Positions 61,835-64,000 of a DNA stretch of 64,000 nt are shown here, in pieces. A model generated the notes under the pieces. That model was not told the DNA's origin. It saw only the letters and a program-made list of their open reading frames with translations, and did no database searches. Origin of the DNA: CAWEWH01 sp963812775. Lineage in GTDB: Bacteria; Pseudomonadota; Alphaproteobacteria; Rhizobiales; Beijerinckiaceae. The number at the start of each line of letters is the position of its first letter. Position 1 is the stretch's first letter. Where the stretch lies: contig CAWEWH010000008.1 of assembly GCA_963812775.1 (NCBI GenBank), positions 310,001 through 374,000 on the forward strand, given 5' to 3'. The translations under genes and the position numbers were made by a program.

Positions 61835-63271
61835 ATGGTTTTCAGCAGCATCGTCTTCCTGTTCTATTTCCTGCCGCTGTTCTTGCTGTGCTTCGTCGCC
61901 AGCCGCTTCAGCAAGAACGTGCTCCTGGTCTTCAGCCTCCTGTTCTACGCCTGGGGCGAGCCGGTCTTCGTTCTCCTCGTCGCCTTGATGATCGCCGTCA
62001 ACCATTGGCTCGGCCTCGCCATCGAGCGCGGCCACGCGGCCGGCAATGCGCGCTCCTGGGTGACGGCCGGCATCGTCGTCAATCTCATACCGCTTGCCGT
62101 CTTCAAGTATGGCGCCTTTCTGCTCGACATCCTGCTTGCCCTCGGCGGGCCGCTGGCGATCAAGCTATTCGGCTTTGCGCGCTATCAGACAGGCTTCAGC
62201 CAACTCGCGTTGCCCCTCGGCATCTCGTTCTACACGTTCCACGCTCTGTCATATCTAATCGACGTTTACCGCAGGGACGTTCAGGCCGAGCGCAGCATCC
62301 GCGACCTTGCCGTCTACATCCTCATGTTCCCGCAGCTCATCGCCGGGCCGATCATCCGCTACAAGACCATCGCCGGTGAGCTGCACCATCCGGTGATCAC
62401 CGCCGACCGCGCCGCCCTCGGCATCAAGATCTTCGTCATCGGGCTCGCCCAGAAGGTGCTCATCGCCAACACGGTGGCGACAAGTGCCGACGCCATCTTC
62501 GCGTTGCCGGCGGGCGAGCTCTCTGCGCCGCTCGCCTGGCTCGGCATCGTCTGTTACACGCTGCAGATCTACTATGATTTCGGTGGCTATTCGCTGATGG
62601 CCATCGGCCTCGGCTTCTTCATCGGCTTCACCTATCCGATCAATTTCAACTACCCGTACATTGCCACGTCGATGACCGACTTCTGGCGGCGTTGGCACAT
62701 CTCGCTGTCGTCGTGGTTCCGCGACTATGTCTACATTCCGCTCGGCGGCAATCGGCTCTCGCGCGCCAGGACCTACGTCAATCTCTGGGTCGTGTTCCTG
62801 CTCTGCGGCCTGTGGCATGGCGCGGCCTGGAACTTCGTCGTCTGGGGGGCGGCGCATGGCGCGCTCCTCGTCCTCGAGCGCTCGCCCTTCGGCACGCTGC
62901 TCGAGCGGCTGCCGGCGCCCCTGCGCCACGCCTACGTGCTCGTCGCCGTCATGGTCACCTGGGTGCTGTTCCGTGCCGACACGCTGCCCGCCGCGGCCTC
63001 TTATCTCGCCGCCATGTTCGGCGCCGGCGCCGGCGCCGCGGCCGGCCCGCCGCTCGATCGTTTCCTTGGCGCCGATGTTGTCGTGGCGATGGCTGTCGGG
63101 ATTGCCGTTGCCGGCCCCGCCGCCGGCCGCCTAGCCGGCGGGCTCGGTGCCTCCTTGCGGCTCGGCGACATCCATGTCGGCCGGCTTGCCGGGCTTGCCA
63201 CCTTGTTTGCCCTCGTGACACTGAGTCTCGCGGGCGGCGCCTACAATCCGTTCATCTATTTCCGCTTCTGA
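61835..63271 (+). CDS. MBOAT-family O-acetyltransferase, AlgI-like
   Basis: 478 aa, about twelve spans. VFSSIVFLFYFLPLFLL, ALPLGISFYTFHALSYLIDVYRRD, NYPYIATSMTDFWRRWHISLSSWFRDYVYIPLGGNR and the catalytic His in CGLWHGAAWNFVVWG are all AlgI hallmarks. It passes acetyl groups across the inner membrane for O-acetylation of the exopolysaccharide, with the AlgJ/X-like partner encoded 8 bp downstream. Confidence 0.96.
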   Translation: MVFSSIVFLFYFLPLFLLCFVASRFSKNVLLVFSLLFYAWGEPVFVLLVALMIAVNHWLGLAIERGHAAGNARSWVTAGIVVNLIPLAVFKYGAFLLDILLALGGPLAIKLFGFARYQTGFSQLALPLGISFYTFHALSYLIDVYRRDVQAERSIRDLAVYILMFPQLIAGPIIRYKTIAGELHHPVITADRAALGIKIFVIGLAQKVLIANTVATSADAIFALPAGELSAPLAWLGIVCYTLQIYYDFGGYSLMAIGLGFFIGFTYPINFNYPYIATSMTDFWRRWHISLSSWFRDYVYIPLGGNRLSRARTYVNLWVVFLLCGLWHGAAWNFVVWGAAHGALLVLERSPFGTLLERLPAPLRHAYVLVAVMVTWVLFRADTLPAAASYLAAMFGAGAGAAAGPPLDRFLGADVVVAMAVGIAVAGPAAGRLAGGLGASLRLGDIHVGRLAGLATLFALVTLSLAGGAYNPFIYFRF

Positions 63272-63279
63272 GGGCCTCC

Positions 63280-64000
63280 ATGTCGCAGCTGATCGAGAGC
63301 GAAGCAGGCGCGAGCGGCGGCAGGCGAGGCCGCGACAGCTGGCTGCTGATTGTCGTCTTCGCGGTTCTTCTGCTTGTTCCGGCCACTGCGCAACTCGTCG
63401 GTCTCGGCGCGGGCTCCGGCGAGAATCGCGTTCTTGCCGAGGCGCCGCGCTTCACCGTGAAGCAGATCAAGAATTTCTCGAAGGCCGCCGACGCCTATGT
63501 CAACGACCGCTTCGGCCTGCGTCAGCAGCTCGTCCAGATGAACAGCCGCCTGCGCTATCGGCTCGGCGTCAGCAGCAACAAGGACGTGGTCATCGGGCGC
63601 GGCGGGTGGCTTTTCTACACCGATCACAAGCTGATGGAGCAGCACACCGGCGCCAACGTGTTCACGCCGGCCGAGCTCGAGAACTGGGTCGCACGGATGG
63701 AGGCGGCGCGCGACTGGCTGGCACGCCGCGGGGTCTCTTTCTACGTCATGGTCGTGCCGGACAAGAACAGCGTCTACCCGGAGAACCTGCCGCAATATCC
63801 CCGCCGGCCCGGTACCGTGACGCGCTTCGATCAGCTCGCCGAACGGCTCGGCCGCTCCAGCCTCGAGTTCATCGATCCGCGCGCCGCGCTCATCAAGGCG
63901 AAGGCCGCCGGGGCCGAGATCTACATTCCCGGCGACACGCATTGGACCGAGCGCGGCGCCTTCATCGCCTACGACTTGTTGATGGACCGCGTCCGCGTCC
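63280..64000 (+). CDS. AlgJ/AlgX-like SGNH acetyltransferase (3'-truncated by the window)
   Basis: First 240 residues. Signal anchor SWLLIVVFAVLLLVPATAQLVGL at residues 21-43, then NRVLAEAPRFTVKQIKNFSKAADAYVNDRFGLRQQLVQMNSRLRY, GRGGWLFYTDHK, and GDTHWTERGAFIAYDLL, which holds the catalytic Asp-His of the AlgJ/AlgX SGNH domain. The Ser is expected beyond the end. Periplasmic partner of the MBOAT for polymer O-acetylation. Confidence 0.93.
   Translation, partial: MSQLIESEAGASGGRRGRDSWLLIVVFAVLLLVPATAQLVGLGAGSGENRVLAEAPRFTVKQIKNFSKAADAYVNDRFGLRQQLVQMNSRLRYRLGVSSNKDVVIGRGGWLFYTDHKLMEQHTGANVFTPAELENWVARMEAARDWLARRGVSFYVMVVPDKNSVYPENLPQYPRRPGTVTRFDQLAERLGRSSLEFIDPRAALIKAKAAGAEIYIPGDTHWTERGAFIAYDLLMDRVRV

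Overview
The window is GC-rich DNA from an alphaproteobacterium, most likely of the order Hyphomicrobiales (Rhizobiales; Bradyrhizobium/Xanthobacteraceae-like). The basis is a RibB fused to a zinc-site-less cyclohydrolase-II domain, a DUF2277 gene, a perfect CtrA-type box (TTAA-N7-TTAA), and palindromic intergenic repeats of the GCATGATC...GATCATGC kind common in that order. No rRNA, tRNA, CRISPR array, integrase or transposase was seen.

Layout. 1-4.0 kb: end of a sugar-type ABC ATPase, an SDR, aroC, and a RibB carrying an extra N-terminal Cro/CI-like helix-turn-helix. 4-6 kb: DUF2277 and a flavin monooxygenase-like gene. 6.3-12.8 kb: one operon for a BMP/nucleoside-type ABC importer plus a formamidase and a biuret-hydrolase-like cysteine hydrolase, i.e. 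amide-nitrogen scavenging. Every gene in it is broken by single-base indels although the protein sequence stays well conserved, so sequence error is the first explanation. 12.8-19 kb: deacetylase, L,D-transpeptidase lipoprotein, GST, class III aminotransferase, extensin-like protein, LysR. 19-25 kb: enoyl-CoA hydratase, an exported caspase-like protease, and tail-to-tail with it an exported TPR-CHAT protein; a second TPR-CHAT paralogue lies at 35.8-38.9 kb. 25-31 kb: frameshifted panE, a TetR/thioesterase divergon, a LysR gene, and an ATGA-coupled run of two GNAT-like proteins, a catalytically degenerate isochorismatase-fold protein and two tandem small proteins. 31-36 kb: form II CoxL-type oxidase, CsbD, a small membrane protein, a structured RNA/leader-peptide locus with a strong terminator, and YaiI. 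39-45 kb: an SDR and a complete carbohydrate ABC importer, followed by scraps of a second importer. 45-55 kb: adenylate cyclase-TPR protein, tandem Crp-like proteins (one without HTH), NIPSNAP, DUF1624, patatin, MarR, a frameshifted acyl-CoA ligase, DUF1499 and a metallo-beta-lactamase-fold protein. 56-64 kb: exopolysaccharide genes (CapD/FlaA1-type enzyme, ManC, GT2, methyltransferase, AlgI-type MBOAT, AlgJ/AlgX-like protein running off the end).

Three observations stand out. (1) The HTH-RibB gene has an inverted repeat over its own promoter, and the predicted +1 is at the ATG, suggesting an autoregulated leaderless gene. (2) A locus at 35.04-35.28 kb starts a 23-codon ORF behind a full-length Shine-Dalgarno that can pair with the end of the same ORF, followed by three more hairpins including a terminator. 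(3) A family of CTAG-bounded palindromic elements occurs in full-length, internally deleted and minimal forms, and its terminal CTAG repeatedly provides the stop codon of the adjacent gene.
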